A program made the translations under genes and the position numbers. Shown here piece after piece: positions 33,201-39,866 of a DNA stretch of 64,000 nucleotides. Position 1 is the first letter of the stretch. Every line of letters begins with the position of its first letter. Source of the stretch: an uncultured Candidatus Cenarchaeum sp. (GTDB taxonomy: Archaea; Thermoproteota; Nitrososphaeria; Nitrososphaerales; Nitrosopumilaceae); contig OY282369.1 in NCBI GenBank assembly GCA_958295735.1, positions 2,828,983 to 2,892,982 on the forward strand, given 5' to 3'. The notes beneath the pieces were generated by a model, which did not search any database, was not told the origin of the DNA, and worked only from the letters and a program-made list of their open reading frames with translations.

Positions 33201-36200
33201 ACGTAACGGCCGCGCAGCCCGATCCCACTGGCTCCTCCCCGATCGCGTTCGCGGTGAACTTCACGGAGCCGGTGACCGGGTTCACGGCGACGGACGTCGT
33301 CCTCTCCGGAGATGCCGCGCCCGGCCCCGCGGCCAACTTCGCGAACGGGAGCGGCGGCGCCGTCTATACGTTCGGCGTCTCGCCCGCGGGGGACGGCGCC
33401 GTAACAGTCGACATACCGGAGGGCGCGGCGCGTGACGCGGCGGGCAACCCGAGCGCGGCGGCGCGGTTCTCCACGGAGCACGGCAGCACGCGGCCGGCCG
33501 CGACCATAACGGCCGCGCAGCAGAGCCCCACCAACGCCGCGACCATCGGGTTCGCCGTAAAGTTCACCGGGAACGTCACCGGGTTCGGGCCGGAAGGCAT
33601 CGCGCTCTCGGGCACCGCGGCCCACGGCGGCGTGGAAAACTTCGCCGGCTCGGGCGCCTCGTACTCTTTCGACGTCTCGCCTACGTCGGACGGGACGATA
33701 CTGGTGGGCGTCCCCGCCGGCGCGGCGCGGGGCATGGCGGGCGGCAGCACCGCGGCGGCCCGGCTCTTGATGGTATACGACGGCACGCCCCCCGTCCCGT
33801 CGATCGCCCCGGGGCTGCCGGGCCCCACCGGCGCGAGGACGGTGCCGTTCATTATAGAGTTCGGCGAGTTCTTGGATGCCGCCACCTTCGGCGCGCACGA
33901 CGTCGCCGCCTCTTCCGGCGAGGTGCGGAACCTGCGGTTCGCGCCGCTGCACAATTCCGCGTTCGGCGTCCGCGGGACGGGCGGCGGCCAGTTCGACCAG
34001 CCCGCCGCCGTGGCCCACGACGCCGCCACCGGGAGGGTGTACGTGGCCGACGCGAACAACCACCGCGTCCAGGCGTTCGACGCCGCCCTGAACTACCTCG
34101 CCGACCTCCCGGGCCCGTTCGACTCCCCGCGCGGCGTCGCCGCGGACGGCTTGGGCAGGGTGTACGTGGCGGACACTAACAATGACCGCGTCCGCGCGTA
34201 CGACTCTGCCACCGGGAGCCACGCCGCGGACATTACGGACTCGATCAGCGGCCCGATCGGCATCGCGTTCGACGGCTCCACGGGCGCAATGTACGTGTCC
34301 AACGCCGGCAGCGATACGGTCCAGGTGTTCGACCGCGGCGGGAAGCGCGCGGGCGCCCTCCCGGGCCCGCTCGGCTCCCCGCGCGGCGTGGCCGTCGATA
34401 GTTCCGGCAGGGTGTACGTGGCCGACATAGACGGCGGCGCCGTCCATGCGTTCGACCGCGGAGGGAGCAGCGCGGGCGCCCTCCCGGGCCCGCTCGGCTC
34501 CCCGCGCGGCGTGGCCGTCGACGGCTCGGGGAACGTGTACGTGGCCGACATGGACGGCGGCGCCGTCCATGCGTTCGACCGCGCCTGGAACCGCGCGGGC
34601 GCCCTCCCGGGCCCGCTCGGCTCCCCGAGCGGCGTCGCAGCCGACCATTCCGGCAGGGTGTACGTGGCCGACGCGGGCGGCCACCGCGTCCACGTGTATG
34701 ATGCCGCGTACGCCTTCGACGTGGTGGAACCGGACGGCGGGCGGACCCTTGCCGCGGGCGTGCCGGCCGGCCGCGCGCGCGACCTGGCCGGGAACGCGAA
34801 CGTGGCCTCCGGCGGGGCGGGCATAATGATAGACAGGGCCGCCCCCGAGGTCCTGCGCGCGGCGATCACCGGCCCCAACCAGGCGACCATACGGTACAGC
34901 GAGCCCGTGGCGGCCGGAGGCGGGGCGTACGGCGCGGTCGCCGTAAGCGGCGCGGCCCGCGCGGTCGCCGCCGTATACGGGGGCGGCACGGACGCCCACA
35001 CCGTACAGTTCTCCGGCGATGCCGCCCCCGGCGGCGCCGCCGGCTCCGTGGCCGTGAACCGGACGGCCGTGGCCGACCCCGCGGGCAACGCCCTCGACCC
35101 CGGGCCGGGGGGCCCGCGGGCGCCCGCGGGCGGCCTGCTCGTGTACGCTGCAGGGGAAATATACCGGCAGGCGCTCGCGGACGGCCAGGGCCCCTCGCTC
35201 GTAAGCGCCCTCCTCGACCTGACCGCGGGCGAGAACGGCCGGCTCGCCCTGGAGTTCGACGAGGCGGCGGCCGCGCCCGACGTGGGGTCGTTCGCCGGCG
35301 CGATAAGGGTGGCGGGCGCCGGCGGCGCGGTCTACCTGTCCGCCGGCGACGTCCCGTCGGTAGCGTCCGGCCACGCGGGGGACGCGGCGTTCGCGCTGGA
35401 CCTGTCCGGCGCCAAGCGGGTGCAGCTCAACGCGCTGGACATGGGTTCGGCCACGATATCGCTGCCGGCCGGCTTCGTCTCCGACCTGCGGGGCAACGCC
35501 CACGCGGGGGGCGGCGGGCAGCCCGTCCCGCTGGAGCACGTGCAGGATCCCTCCCCCCCGAAGCTGGTAAGGGCGACGGTGAACCTGGCGCCGGCCGGAG
35601 GGGGCGCGGGGCGCCTCACGCTCGTCTTCGACGAGGCGGCCACCGCCCCGGATCCGCGGCAGCCCGCCGGGATCTCCCGGGCCGCATCCCCCGCGGCGGT
35701 CCTGTCCGCCGGCGACGCCGTGTCGGTGGCGAGCGGCCGGACGGGGGACAGGACATTCGGGCTGCTCGTCTCCGGCGCGGGGATCGCGGCGCTCGGCGCG
35801 GCCGGCCAGCCGCCCGCCACCGTCTCGCTGCCCGCCGGCTTCGTGTCCAACGGGCGCGCCGGCTCCGAGCCGGCCGCGGCCCCGCTCGAGGCGGGCCGCG
35901 ACCCCGCCGGCCCGTCGTTCGCGCGGGCCTTCGTCTCGGGGAACGATTCCGTCACCGTGGCGTACACGGAGCCGGTGCTCACGGTCCCGGCCCACTATAC
36001 CGGGATGACGGTGGACGGCGCCGCGGTGCGGGGCAACGCGGGAGGGGCCTCGGGGGCGGCCGCGTTCGGGAAGTACGTCGTGGTGTCGTGGAACGCCGGC
36101 GCGGGGACGTCCGCCTCGGCCGGCTCGACGGTGGGGTTCGTCCTGTCCGGGAACGTCACCGACGCCTTCGGCAACCCGCTGGACAACCCGGGCCCCAAGT

Positions 36201-37693
36201 CTGCGGGGGAGCGGCGGGGCGAGCGGCGCGTGCAGGTGGGCGCGTTCTCGACGGGGCCGGGCGACCCCGCGGCGGGGGCGGCGAGGCTGGGGGCCGAGGC
36301 CTTCAACGCCCTGTCCGCGGAGCGCGGGTACGGGTTCCTCCTCAACGTGACGGAGCACGCGGTCCCGGCCGGCGCGTCGGGGGCCGCGGCCGAGGCGGCG
36401 CTCCGCGGCGCGCACGACGGCGGGCGGGGGCCCGTCCTGTACGTGGGCCCGGCCTCGGACGCCGCCGTGCGCGGCATGGCGGGGTACGCGGCGGCGAACG
36501 GGATCACCATGGTATCGCACTCGTCGGCGGCGCGCTCGCTGGCAGTTGAGGGGGACGGGATATACAGGCTGGAGCCCGCGGAAGCGCACGCGGCCAGGGC
36601 CCTGGCCGGCGCGGTAGCGCGGGGCGGGTTCGATTACGTGGTCCCGGTGGCGCAGGAGGGCCCGCGCGGCCCGGGGCGCGGCCTGCCGGGGCTGCTGGAA
36701 TCGGACCTGGCGCCGCTCGGGATACCCGTGGGCCGGCCCGTCGCGTTCTCGGACGGCGGGGCCGCCGCCGGGCCCGTGGAGGCCGCCGTGGGGGAGGCGG
36801 CGGGGAACGGGAGCGTGGCCGTCCTGTACGCGGGCTCGGACTCGGGGTTCGCCGCCCTCGCCGGGAGCCTGCCGGAGGGCGGCCGCGCGAGGGAGGCCGC
36901 GTGGTTCGCGGCCGGCGGCGGGCTGGCCGCCTCCCCCATAATCGCGCGGGATGCCGCGGCGGCGCAGCTGGCCATGGACACGCGGCTCTACGCCGTCCGG
37001 TTCGCCGTGGAGCGGAACGCGGTGACGGACTATATCGACCGCGCCGCGGCCCCGCCGGGGCCGGCCGGGACCGCCGCGGCGGCCTACGCCGCGTACGAGG
37101 CCGCGCGGGTAATCGGCGGCGCCCTGGCGCTGGCCGGGGGCGACCCGTCCGGGGCGGGCGCGCACGTGATAAAGGCGGCCGCGCTGGACGGCGGCCCGCT
37201 CGGGCGCGTGTCCCTGGACGGGAACGGCGACCTGCGGATGCCGGCGACGTACGGCGCGTGGTCGGTGTCCGGCGAGCCGGCGGGGTGGGAGCGGGCCCCG
37301 GAGCTGCTCCGCGGGATGGACGCGTGCGGGATATCCCTGGGCAAGCCCTCGCTCGCCCTGCCCGGCCTGGCCCCCGGGCGGACGAGCGGGCAGGCGCGGC
37401 AGACAGTGACCAACGCGGGGACCGTGCCGATGCCCGCGGTCTCGGTCGCGGCAGGGGACTGGGCGCTGCACGGGGACGGGGGCTCCCCGACCGGGGGGAC
37501 GCTGCCGTTCTCGCTCACGGAGATGTCGGTGGACGATGCCGGCTTCGCCCCGCTGGCGGCGGACACCGCCATACCGGGCGGGACGCCGGCGGGCGGCAGC
37601 GTGGGCGTCGACTTCCGGCTGGACCTGACGGGGGTGCCGGAGATCGACGCCGCGTACGTCGCGCAGACCGTCACGTACGGGGCGGGCTGCTAG
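18215..37693 (+). CDS. Giant lipoprotein-like NHL / Ig-repeat protein with LivK-like C-terminus
   Basis: About 6,492 residues. The ATG at 18215 is chosen from the TATA-like box 29 nt upstream; the frame is open from a GTG at 18077 that overlaps the psmA stop. Residues 81-98 (PLAATLILSAALLAGC) look like a lipoprotein signal with Cys 98, after an unusually long 80-residue N-region. Seven NHL blocks follow at about residues 172-445, 645-892, 1099-1259, 1769-2009, 2216-2486, 2692-2939 and 5249-5502. Ig-like domains separate them, and a near-continuous Ig array fills 2972-5189. Beta-rich domains (5542-6002) lead to a type I periplasmic-binding-like module (6004-6372) and a terminal beta domain ending in Gly-Cys. 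A cell-surface adhesion or ligand-sensing role is inferred. There is no membrane helix at the C-terminus, and sequons are abundant. Confidence 0.85.
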   Translation: MPLGGESGDAGPGISARGGKGQGAALPPPGARAVLAKGGAGRRGRTPLPIGNGSGSGPGGGGGKDASAPAARTPIAASRNRLPLAATLILSAALLAGCSAAAPHAHADGDRLTVEISNGTASPTNLQAVPFTMKFNRQIDDLTLDASDINVSSGAVRNLRLAPQHSATLGGGPGGSQFYYTTGVAVDASGAVYVADYGKDHRNASVRVFDSARRYVADLPGSFESPHGVAVDASSGAVYVADTRTRRVQVFDSARNYVADLSHPFYRPHGVAVDASSGAVYVADYGNDRVHVFDSSRRYVADLPGQFDSPHGVAVDASSGAVYVADTGNDRVAAFNSTGHYVADIPGPFYHPNGVAVDPSSGTVYVADMLNSRVPVFNSTLHHVADLPGKFHNPHGVAVDASGAVYVLDTPVRLAVTERVALDGSTGAVYVADTSRRQIRVFDAAYAFDVVDPAGGQMLTAGMPAGRVQDMAGNSNIASDTASIRQYRTPMVTAIQSSPTSAATINFKVEFGDAVTGFGAGDVVLSGTAARGNVTNFTGGGSTYTFDVAPASDGTILVDIPAGAARDAAGYHNGAATRFSITYDGTPPVPTISAAQSGPTSLRAAPLTVKFNEVVNVATLDASDIDVSSGAVQNLRMVQHSLTLGSRGSGSGQFYAPFDVAVDSSTGKMYVADPGIDRVQVFNSTRHYVADLPGQIGSPHGVAVDGSTGAVYVTGNHSVAVFNSTGHYVADLPGQFRSPTGVAVDGSTGAVYVTDHLRVASFNSTGHYVADLPSTFLRPSGVAVDGSTGAVYVADWSNYGRVRVFNSTLHHVADLPGPFNRPVDVAVDGSTGAVYVADAYNHAVRVFNSTLHHVADLPGAFRQPHGVAVDGSTGAVYVADTYNHAVQIFDTTYEFDVADPAGGQMLTASMPAGRVQDAAGNANEASDTMGIYPDGTGPTLLVTAVQSSPTGAATINFEVEFGESVTGFEAGDVVISGTAARGNATNFAGNGSAYTFDVSPESDGTIVVDIAAGAAQNAAGDYDAAARFSIIYDGTHPVPAIAPAQAGPAGPQAVPFVVEFSEAVNAETLDASDIDASSGAVNNLRIVPQRNATLSGHGSGGELNITSAVAVDATSGAVYVAYAENHTVQVYNSTRHYVADLSYPFYNPYGVAVDGSTGKVYVADTWDGRIKIFDSAGRHIDYASHIAYYPNPVADYGSPGPVYAIRHGDKIVQVFDTYKNRVANIAGLNQSYGVAIDGSSGAIYVAHPHNRTVQVFGTAYAFDVADPAAGRALAVSMPAGRALDAAGNANVASNEAVVHLDRTAPTPVVTAAQSSPTNATTISFAVNFGENVTGFEAGDVVLSGTASRGNATNFAGNGSAYTFDVSPTSVGTILVDIPAGVARDAAGNPNAAAERFSVTRSGEAPVPVVTSALPNPTNSAAIRFAVEFSESVTGFRSGNIVLSGTASRGGVANFSGAGASYSFVVHPASNGTILVDIPAGMSKDAEGNPSAAAERFSITYDGTAPVPVVASAQAEPAGAAAIGFTVEFGENVTGFAPDDIRISGAASSGVVANFSGAGASYSFAVHPASDGTILVDIPAGVARDAAGNGNAAAEQFSTVYDRSAPVPATSAAQPNPTNAATISFAVEFSESVTGFGAGDVVLSGAANHSGAANFAGNGSSYAFDVSPESDGTVFVDIPAGAALDAAGTRSAAAERFAIEYDGTPPVPTFASTQTGATNLTAVPFTVKFSEPVNVAIIDASDIDVSSGAVQDLRMVLQYNATISNHVAGSGPYIIPYDVAVDGSSGRTYVADTWFDRVAAFNSTRHYIADLPGPFNNPRGVAVDDSTGRIYVADSGNHRVAVFNSTGHNIANITGSLNYPSGVAVDGSTGMIYVADSGNHRVQVFNSTLHRVADLPGPFNYPNSVAVDDSSGTAYVVTSGNAVKVFNSTWHHVGDLPGPFYHPNGVAVDPFSGAVYVAEWGNDRIRVFNSTWHHVADLTGPFRDPSGLAVDGSGAIHVVDLHNTRIQILRTAHAFDVSDPADGHTLAVGMPAGRALDAAGNANEASDTIRIDIDRTAPAPAVTAAQSSPTNATMINFTVEFGESVDWFEPGDITLSGTASRGNATNFAGSNGTYAFDVPLASDGTVFVDIPAGAALDAAGHRNHASTRLQMVRDGTPPVPAIAPALTGPAGRVAVPFSMEFGEAVSAATLDASDIDVSSGSVLDLRLVLRHNATLGGPGAGNGQFDRPRGVAVDGSSGRTYVADTGNGRVQVFDSAGHYVADLPGPFYGPTGVAVDGSSGAIYVADGGTGRILQFYSTPEGSHRAATDRGRVLVFNATMHHVADLPGMFNNPRGVAVDGSSGRTYVADTSNDRVQVFNSTRHYVADLPGPFYHPGSVAVDGSSGRIYVADWSNGGRVRVFNSTLHHVADLPGPFSGPYGVAVDGSGAAYVADTSNDRVIVFNSTLHRIADLPGPFYDPYGVAVDHFSGALYVVDTYADRVQVFHPAYAFDVADPAVGRTLTAGMPAGRVLDMAGNANEESDAAGIYVGRAAPTPAVAAVRPSPTNASTINFEVEFGENVAGFEAGDVVLSGTASRGGVSNFAGGAGTYTFDVSPASDGTILVDIPAGAARNAAGDYSGAAARFSIAYDGTPPVPAIVQSPYGSADPRAETFIMKFGEAINYSTLDASDIDASSGAVQNLRLWPRQSAIIGDGAGDSRLNRPYGVALDDSTGTTYVADTYSARVAAFNSTLHHVADLPGPFSWPAAVAVDGASGAVYVADTYGHSVKVFDSATGNHVANITGPIGNPVAVAVDGSGAVYVADEYNDRVLIFNSTLHHVADLPGPFYDPTGVAVDGSSGAVYVVDRGRVRAFDSAGRHVADIPDPPRSPHAVAVDNSGTIYVTGTHHHNVRAFNSTLHHIGGLGVEFNDPYGIAVNGSTGAIYVADTWHNSIRIFDPTYWFDVVDSAGGQAPTVGMQAGRVRDAAGNGNEATRFSVERGGLPPIPTITSMLPGPTNATTIGFAVEFGENVTGFAAEDVDLSGTASHGGASNFSGGGSAYAFDVSPASDGTVLVNVPAGAARDAAGNPSLAAAPFSITYDGTAPVPAITAAQSDPTSSSPINFRVEFGENVTGFGAADVAVTGAATRDGVSNFAGAGANYAFDVKPSGDGAIVVDIAAGAARDAAGNPSDAASRFSITYDGTAPVPAITAAQSDPTSSSPINFRVEFGENVTGFGAADVAVTGAATRDGVSNFAGAGANYAFDVKPSGDGAIVVDIAAGAARDAAGNPSLAAAPFSITYDGTAPVPAITAAQSDPTSSSPINFRVEFGENVTGFGAADVAVTGAATRDGVSNFAGAGANYTFDVKPSGDGAILVDIAAGAARNLAGSNSTAAERFSITYDGSRPEPVITTVQSDPTSSSTINFRVEFGENVTGFGAADVAVTGAATRDGVSNFAGAGANYAFDVKPSGDGAIVVDIAAGAARDAAGNPSLAAAPFSITYDGTAPVPAITAAQSDPTSSSPINFRVEFGENVTGFGAADVAVTGAATRDGVSGFAGAGANYTFDVKPSGDGAILVDIAAGAARNLAGSNSTAAERFSITYDGSRPEPVITTVQSDPTSSSTINFRVEFGENVTGFGAADVAVTGAATRDGVSNFAGAGANYAFDVKPSGDGAILVDIAAGAARNLAGSNSTAAERFSITYDGSRPAPAISAEQSSPTNAAVISFRVEFGEDVTGFGADDVALSGVAARDGVSGFAGAGANYTFGVKPSGDGAILVDIAEGAARNGLGNNSTAAGRFSIEYDGTAPVPNITAAQPDPTGSSPITFTVNFTEPVTGFTAAGIVLSGDAAPGPAANFENGSGGAVYTFDAAPAEDGAVLVDVRAGAARDAAGNPSEAAERFSIMYDGSRPAPAISAEQSSPTNAAVISFRVEFGEDVTGFGADDVALSGVAARDGVSGFAGAGANYTFGVKPSGDGAILVDIAEGAARNGLGNNSTAAGRFSIEYDGTAPVPNITAAQPDPTGSSPITFTVNFTEPVTGFTAAGIVLSGDAAPGPAANFENGSGGAVYTFDAAPAEDGAVLVDVRAGAARDAAGNPSEAAERFSIMYDGSRPAPAISAEQSSPTNAAVISFRVEFGEDVTGFGADDVALSGVAARDGVSGFAGAGANYTFGVKPSGDGAILVDIAEGAARNGLGNNSTAAGRFSIEYDGTAPVPNITAAQPDPTGSSPITFTVNFTEPVTGFAAAGIVLSGDAAPGPAANFENGSGGAVYTFDAAPAEDGAVLVDVRAGAARDAAGNPSEAAERFSIMYDGSRPAPAISAEQSSPTNAAVISFRVEFGEDVTGFGADDVALSGVAARDGVSGFVGAGANYTFGVKPSGDGAILVDIPAGAARNGLGNNSTAAGRFSIEYDGTAPVPNITAAQPDPTGSSPITFTVNFTEPVTGFTAAGIVLSGDAAPGPAANFENGSGGAVYTFDAAPAEDGAVLVDVRAGAARDAAGNPSEAAERFSIMYDGSRPAPAISAEQSSPTNAAVISFRVEFGEDVTGFGADDVALSGVAARDGVSGFAGAGANYTFGVKPSGDGAILVDIPAGAARNGLGNNSTAAGRFSIEYDGTAPVPNVTAAQPDLTSAAAIRFTVEFGENVTGFAPGDVKISGTAARGGVADFSGSGASYSFGLSPTSDGTVLVDIPAGAARDMAGNPSAEAERFSMRHDGKLPAAPTPTITAAQPDPTNSAAISFRVNFSEPVTGFRSANVALSGTAGHGGVENFAGSGASYSFDVSPTSDGTILVGVPAGMAKGASGRPSAAAERFSIEYDGTVPVPNVTAAQPDPTGSSPITFAVNFTEPVTGFTSADVVLSGDAAPGPAAGFSSRSGGAVYAFDVAPASDGTVQVDVPAGAARDAAGNPSAAAPQFSIRYDGSRPAPAISAEQSGPTNAAPINFRAEFGEDVTGFGPEDVALSGAAARDGVSNFAGSGANYAFDVKPSGDGAILVDIPAGAARNGLGLNSTAAARFSIEYDGTAPVPNVTAAQPDPTGSSPIAFAVNFTEPVTGFTATDVVLSGDAAPGPAANFANGSGGAVYTFGVSPAGDGAVTVDIPEGAARDAAGNPSAAARFSTEHGSTRPAATITAAQQSPTNAATIGFAVKFTGNVTGFGPEGIALSGTAAHGGVENFAGSGASYSFDVSPTSDGTILVGVPAGAARGMAGGSTAAARLLMVYDGTPPVPSIAPGLPGPTGARTVPFIIEFGEFLDAATFGAHDVAASSGEVRNLRFAPLHNSAFGVRGTGGGQFDQPAAVAHDAATGRVYVADANNHRVQAFDAALNYLADLPGPFDSPRGVAADGLGRVYVADTNNDRVRAYDSATGSHAADITDSISGPIGIAFDGSTGAMYVSNAGSDTVQVFDRGGKRAGALPGPLGSPRGVAVDSSGRVYVADIDGGAVHAFDRGGSSAGALPGPLGSPRGVAVDGSGNVYVADMDGGAVHAFDRAWNRAGALPGPLGSPSGVAADHSGRVYVADAGGHRVHVYDAAYAFDVVEPDGGRTLAAGVPAGRARDLAGNANVASGGAGIMIDRAAPEVLRAAITGPNQATIRYSEPVAAGGGAYGAVAVSGAARAVAAVYGGGTDAHTVQFSGDAAPGGAAGSVAVNRTAVADPAGNALDPGPGGPRAPAGGLLVYAAGEIYRQALADGQGPSLVSALLDLTAGENGRLALEFDEAAAAPDVGSFAGAIRVAGAGGAVYLSAGDVPSVASGHAGDAAFALDLSGAKRVQLNALDMGSATISLPAGFVSDLRGNAHAGGGGQPVPLEHVQDPSPPKLVRATVNLAPAGGGAGRLTLVFDEAATAPDPRQPAGISRAASPAAVLSAGDAVSVASGRTGDRTFGLLVSGAGIAALGAAGQPPATVSLPAGFVSNGRAGSEPAAAPLEAGRDPAGPSFARAFVSGNDSVTVAYTEPVLTVPAHYTGMTVDGAAVRGNAGGASGAAAFGKYVVVSWNAGAGTSASAGSTVGFVLSGNVTDAFGNPLDNPGPKSAGERRGERRVQVGAFSTGPGDPAAGAARLGAEAFNALSAERGYGFLLNVTEHAVPAGASGAAAEAALRGAHDGGRGPVLYVGPASDAAVRGMAGYAAANGITMVSHSSAARSLAVEGDGIYRLEPAEAHAARALAGAVARGGFDYVVPVAQEGPRGPGRGLPGLLESDLAPLGIPVGRPVAFSDGGAAAGPVEAAVGEAAGNGSVAVLYAGSDSGFAALAGSLPEGGRAREAAWFAAGGGLAASPIIARDAAAAQLAMDTRLYAVRFAVERNAVTDYIDRAAAPPGPAGTAAAAYAAYEAARVIGGALALAGGDPSGAGAHVIKAAALDGGPLGRVSLDGNGDLRMPATYGAWSVSGEPAGWERAPELLRGMDACGISLGKPSLALPGLAPGRTSGQARQTVTNAGTVPMPAVSVAAGDWALHGDGGSPTGGTLPFSLTEMSVDDAGFAPLAADTAIPGGTPAGGSVGVDFRLDLTGVPEIDAAYVAQTVTYGAGC
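27463..29262 (+). repeat. Exact 300-bp tandem repeats coding 100-residue Ig-like domains
   Basis: Six successive 300-bp units keep exactly the same phase, each containing GVSNFAGAGANY or a close variant and VKPSGDGAI. Some units are nearly identical. Variants such as GSRPEPVITT against GTAPVPAITA alternate in part, giving a partial 600-bp pattern. Confidence 0.95.
29243..31960 (+). repeat. 606-bp higher-order repeat (300 + 306 bp Ig-like pair)
   Basis: The start GGCTCCCGGCCC recurs at 29243, 29849, 30455, 31061 and 31667, a strict 606-bp period. Each unit codes for two different Ig-like domains (VALSGVAARDG type, then IVLSGDAAPGPA type). Differences between units are few, such as FAGAGANY to FVGAGANY near 31217. 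This suggests recent unequal recombination or conversion. Confidence 0.95.
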
Positions 37694-38480
37694 CCGGCGC
37701 ATTCCGCCGCGGCCGGCGGCCCGCCGCCGGGCCGCCCCCAGCGCCGGCGCGGGGCGGCCGGGGCCGGCTTTCCGGCCCCGGGGCGCGCGGCCCAGGGATC
37801 CCGGCGGGCGCGAAAGGGGCGCGCGGGGCGGGCTTCGGGATCGGCTGCCCGGGCAGGAAGGCCCCGGAGGCGGCCTGCCGCGCGGCGGGCGGGCCCGCCC
37901 CCCGCGCGGGGCGCGGGCGCCGCCGCGGGGGAGGCCGCCCCGAAACCGCGGGCCCGCGCGCGATCCGGCGGATCCGCCCGCGGGGCGGCGCGGCCGCTCG
38001 CGGGGAGGATGCCCGGGGAGGCCGGGGAAAAGGCCGCCGGCGGGCAGGCGGGACGGCGCGGCATCTGCCGGGATGGGAGGGCGAGCCGCTTTCCGGATCC
38101 CGCGCGCCCCCCGCGCGCCGGGGCGCGCCGCCGCCTCCCGGCGCCTGCCGCGCCGGGCCCGCGGGGCCCCGCGCGGCGCCCCCGCCGCGCATCCTGCGGC
38201 CGCCGGGGCAGGGAACGGGGACCCGGCGTATTGTTGCGGGGCCCCGGCCTTCCCGCTCGGACCCGGGCTCCCCGCCCGCGTTCGGATCCTTCCCCGTGAC
38301 GGGCAGCCCGCCGCGCGCGACGCGCCCGGGCCCGGCCGCGGCCGCCGTCCCGGGCCGGGCGGTCCCGGGCGCGGTCGCGGGATGCGCCGCGCCCTCCCGG
38401 CCCGCCCCGCGGCCAGGGCTTCGGGCGCGGAAAACCGCCCCGCCGCGGGCGCGGTTGCGGGACGGGCTGCCCCCGCCAAA
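37694..38480. other. GC-rich spacer, no gene supported
   Basis: Open frames occur on both strands but are low-complexity Pro/Arg/Gly/Ala without recognisable domains or promoter. I see nothing that can be annotated. Confidence 0.5.
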
Positions 38481-38481
38481 A

Positions 38482-38490
38482 TGTTATTTA
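38482..38490 (+). promoter_or_regulatory. TATA-like box before small membrane protein
   Basis: TGTTATTTA is an AT-rich island inside very GC-rich DNA. Its TTATTTA begins 29 nt before an ACG codon at 38513 that opens the downstream reading frame. Confidence 0.4.
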
Positions 38491-38512
38491 GCGCCCCCGC
38501 CGCCCCCGCGCC

Positions 38513-39064
38513 ACGGCAAGACACACCTTCCCGGCGGCCGCGATCGGCTGCGCCGCCCTGGCGGCCGGCGCCGCGGCCGGCGCCGCGGCCGGCGCCGCGG
38601 CCGGCGCCGCGGCCGGCGCCCCCGCCCCCCTGATCGCCCTTCCCGCGCTCGCCGCCCTCGCCGCGGGCTGCATCGCGCTCCGCGCGCGGCGCCGCGCGCG
38701 GCGGTCCTCCCGCGCCGCCCGGGACGGCGCGGGCGGGGATCCGGGCAGGCGGGATCGGGGGCCCGCCCCCCTGGCGGCAGTCCGGGCGGCCCGCGCCCCC
38801 TCCGCCCCTCCCGTCCCGGCCGGCGAGGACCGCGCGCTCGCCCTCGTGACCAAGCGCCAGACCCGCAAGCAGCGCCACCGCGCCGTCCGCGACCGCCAGG
38901 CCTACCACGAGGCCCGCTCCCGGAAGAACATGCCCCCGCACATGCCGGGCGCCCAGGCCGCCGCCAACATCGACCGCCTGAGGGAAATCGACGCCTCGTT
39001 CCCCGTCCGGTACGCGCGCCGCCGGCACCGCGACGAGTACGCGGCGAGGCTGAACGAGCGGTAG
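38513..39064 (+). CDS. Small Ala-rich membrane protein with basic cytoplasmic tail (start uncertain)
   Basis: The C-terminal 72 residues, from a GTG at 38846, already look coding: KRQTRKQRHRAVRDRQAYHE, then NIDRLREIDASFPVRYARRR. The same frame extends upstream to a TAG at 38489 and codes for one long or two short hydrophobic segments (FPAAAIGCAALAAGAAAG, APLIALPALAALAAGCIAL) followed by Arg clusters, as in a membrane anchor obeying the positive-inside rule. With the TATA-like box at 38482-38490, leaderless initiation would fall on an ACG codon at 38513 (183 residues). No ATG, GTG or TTG lies between. A non-canonical start, a mutated start, or use of GTG 38846 are the alternatives. The function is not recognised. 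Confidence 0.5.
   Translation, partial: TARHTFPAAAIGCAALAAGAAAGAAAGAAAGAAAGAPAPLIALPALAALAAGCIALRARRRARRSSRAARDGAGGDPGRRDRGPAPLAAVRAARAPSAPPVPAGEDRALALVTKRQTRKQRHRAVRDRQAYHEARSRKNMPPHMPGAQAAANIDRLREIDASFPVRYARRRHRDEYAARLNER
38561..38620 (+). repeat. Five 12-bp repeats coding AAAG-type helix turns
   Basis: GCGGCCGGCGCC is repeated at 38561, 38573, 38585, 38597 and 38609. In the membrane-protein frame it codes for repeated Ala-Ala-Gly-Ala in the hydrophobic segment. Confidence 0.85.
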
Positions 39065-39866
39065 CGCATCCCGCGGCCGCGCGAGCCTGCGGATCCCGGG
39101 CGCGCGTTCCGGGCGCGGCCCCGGCGCCGCCGCGCGGCCGGGCGCCCGGATCGCGGCGGCGGGCGGGGGCGGCGCGATCGGATTGCTCGGGGGGGAGGCG
39201 AAGCGCGCCGGGCAGGCCGCGCCCCGGTCCGGAACGGCGGGCGGCGCGGGGGCGCGCGCCGCCGCCGCCGCGGCGGGGGCCCCGAGGAACGCGCCGGGAA
39301 GTCCCGCCCGCGCGCGGGGGCGCCCGCGTCCGCCCCGCGGGATCGGCGATGCCGCCCCCGCGTTCGCGGCGGGCCGGCCCCCGGGCGGCGACGAGCCGGG
39401 CGGCCCCGCGCCCGACGTGGCGGGGCCCGCCGGCATGTCGGGGGCGCTGCCGGGGCGCCCGCCGCCGGGCCGCGGGCCGTTCGGCGCGGCCGCGCGGGGC
39501 CGCGGGGGCGATGCCGGGGGGCGCGCCGAACGGGCACGCGGGATCGGGCGACGGGCTGCCGGAAAATCCGGCTGCCGGGATCGGGAGGCTCGCGCCGGCA
39601 CTGCCCGCGTTCGTGGAATGCCAAGAGGCGGGGCCGGCCGACGACTCCCCGGGTCGCGCCCCGCGGCGCGGCGCGGCGTTCCGCGGGACGAGGGCGCGGA
39701 TCAAGGGCGGCCCGCTGCCGCGATGCGCGCGCCCGGCTTCGCGGCCCGCGTCCCTGCCCGGGGGCGCGCGGCGGGAGCGCGGCTGCGGGAGCGGCGAAGC
39801 TGATCCAAGCGGCTCCGCCCCCGAACCGCGCCCGCGCGCGCGGGATGCTGGCCCCGCGCAGGCGCC
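39065..39866. other. GC-rich spacer, no gene supported
   Basis: About 800 bp of low-complexity GC-rich DNA. I find no AT-rich promoter island and no domain in any frame. Confidence 0.5.

Noticed and set aside
31919-39601. 2,560-residue minus-strand open frame
   Set aside because: It overlaps the second giant gene and the GC-rich spacer, and its translation is low-complexity Arg/Pro/Gly/Ala. It is antisense to better-supported coding.
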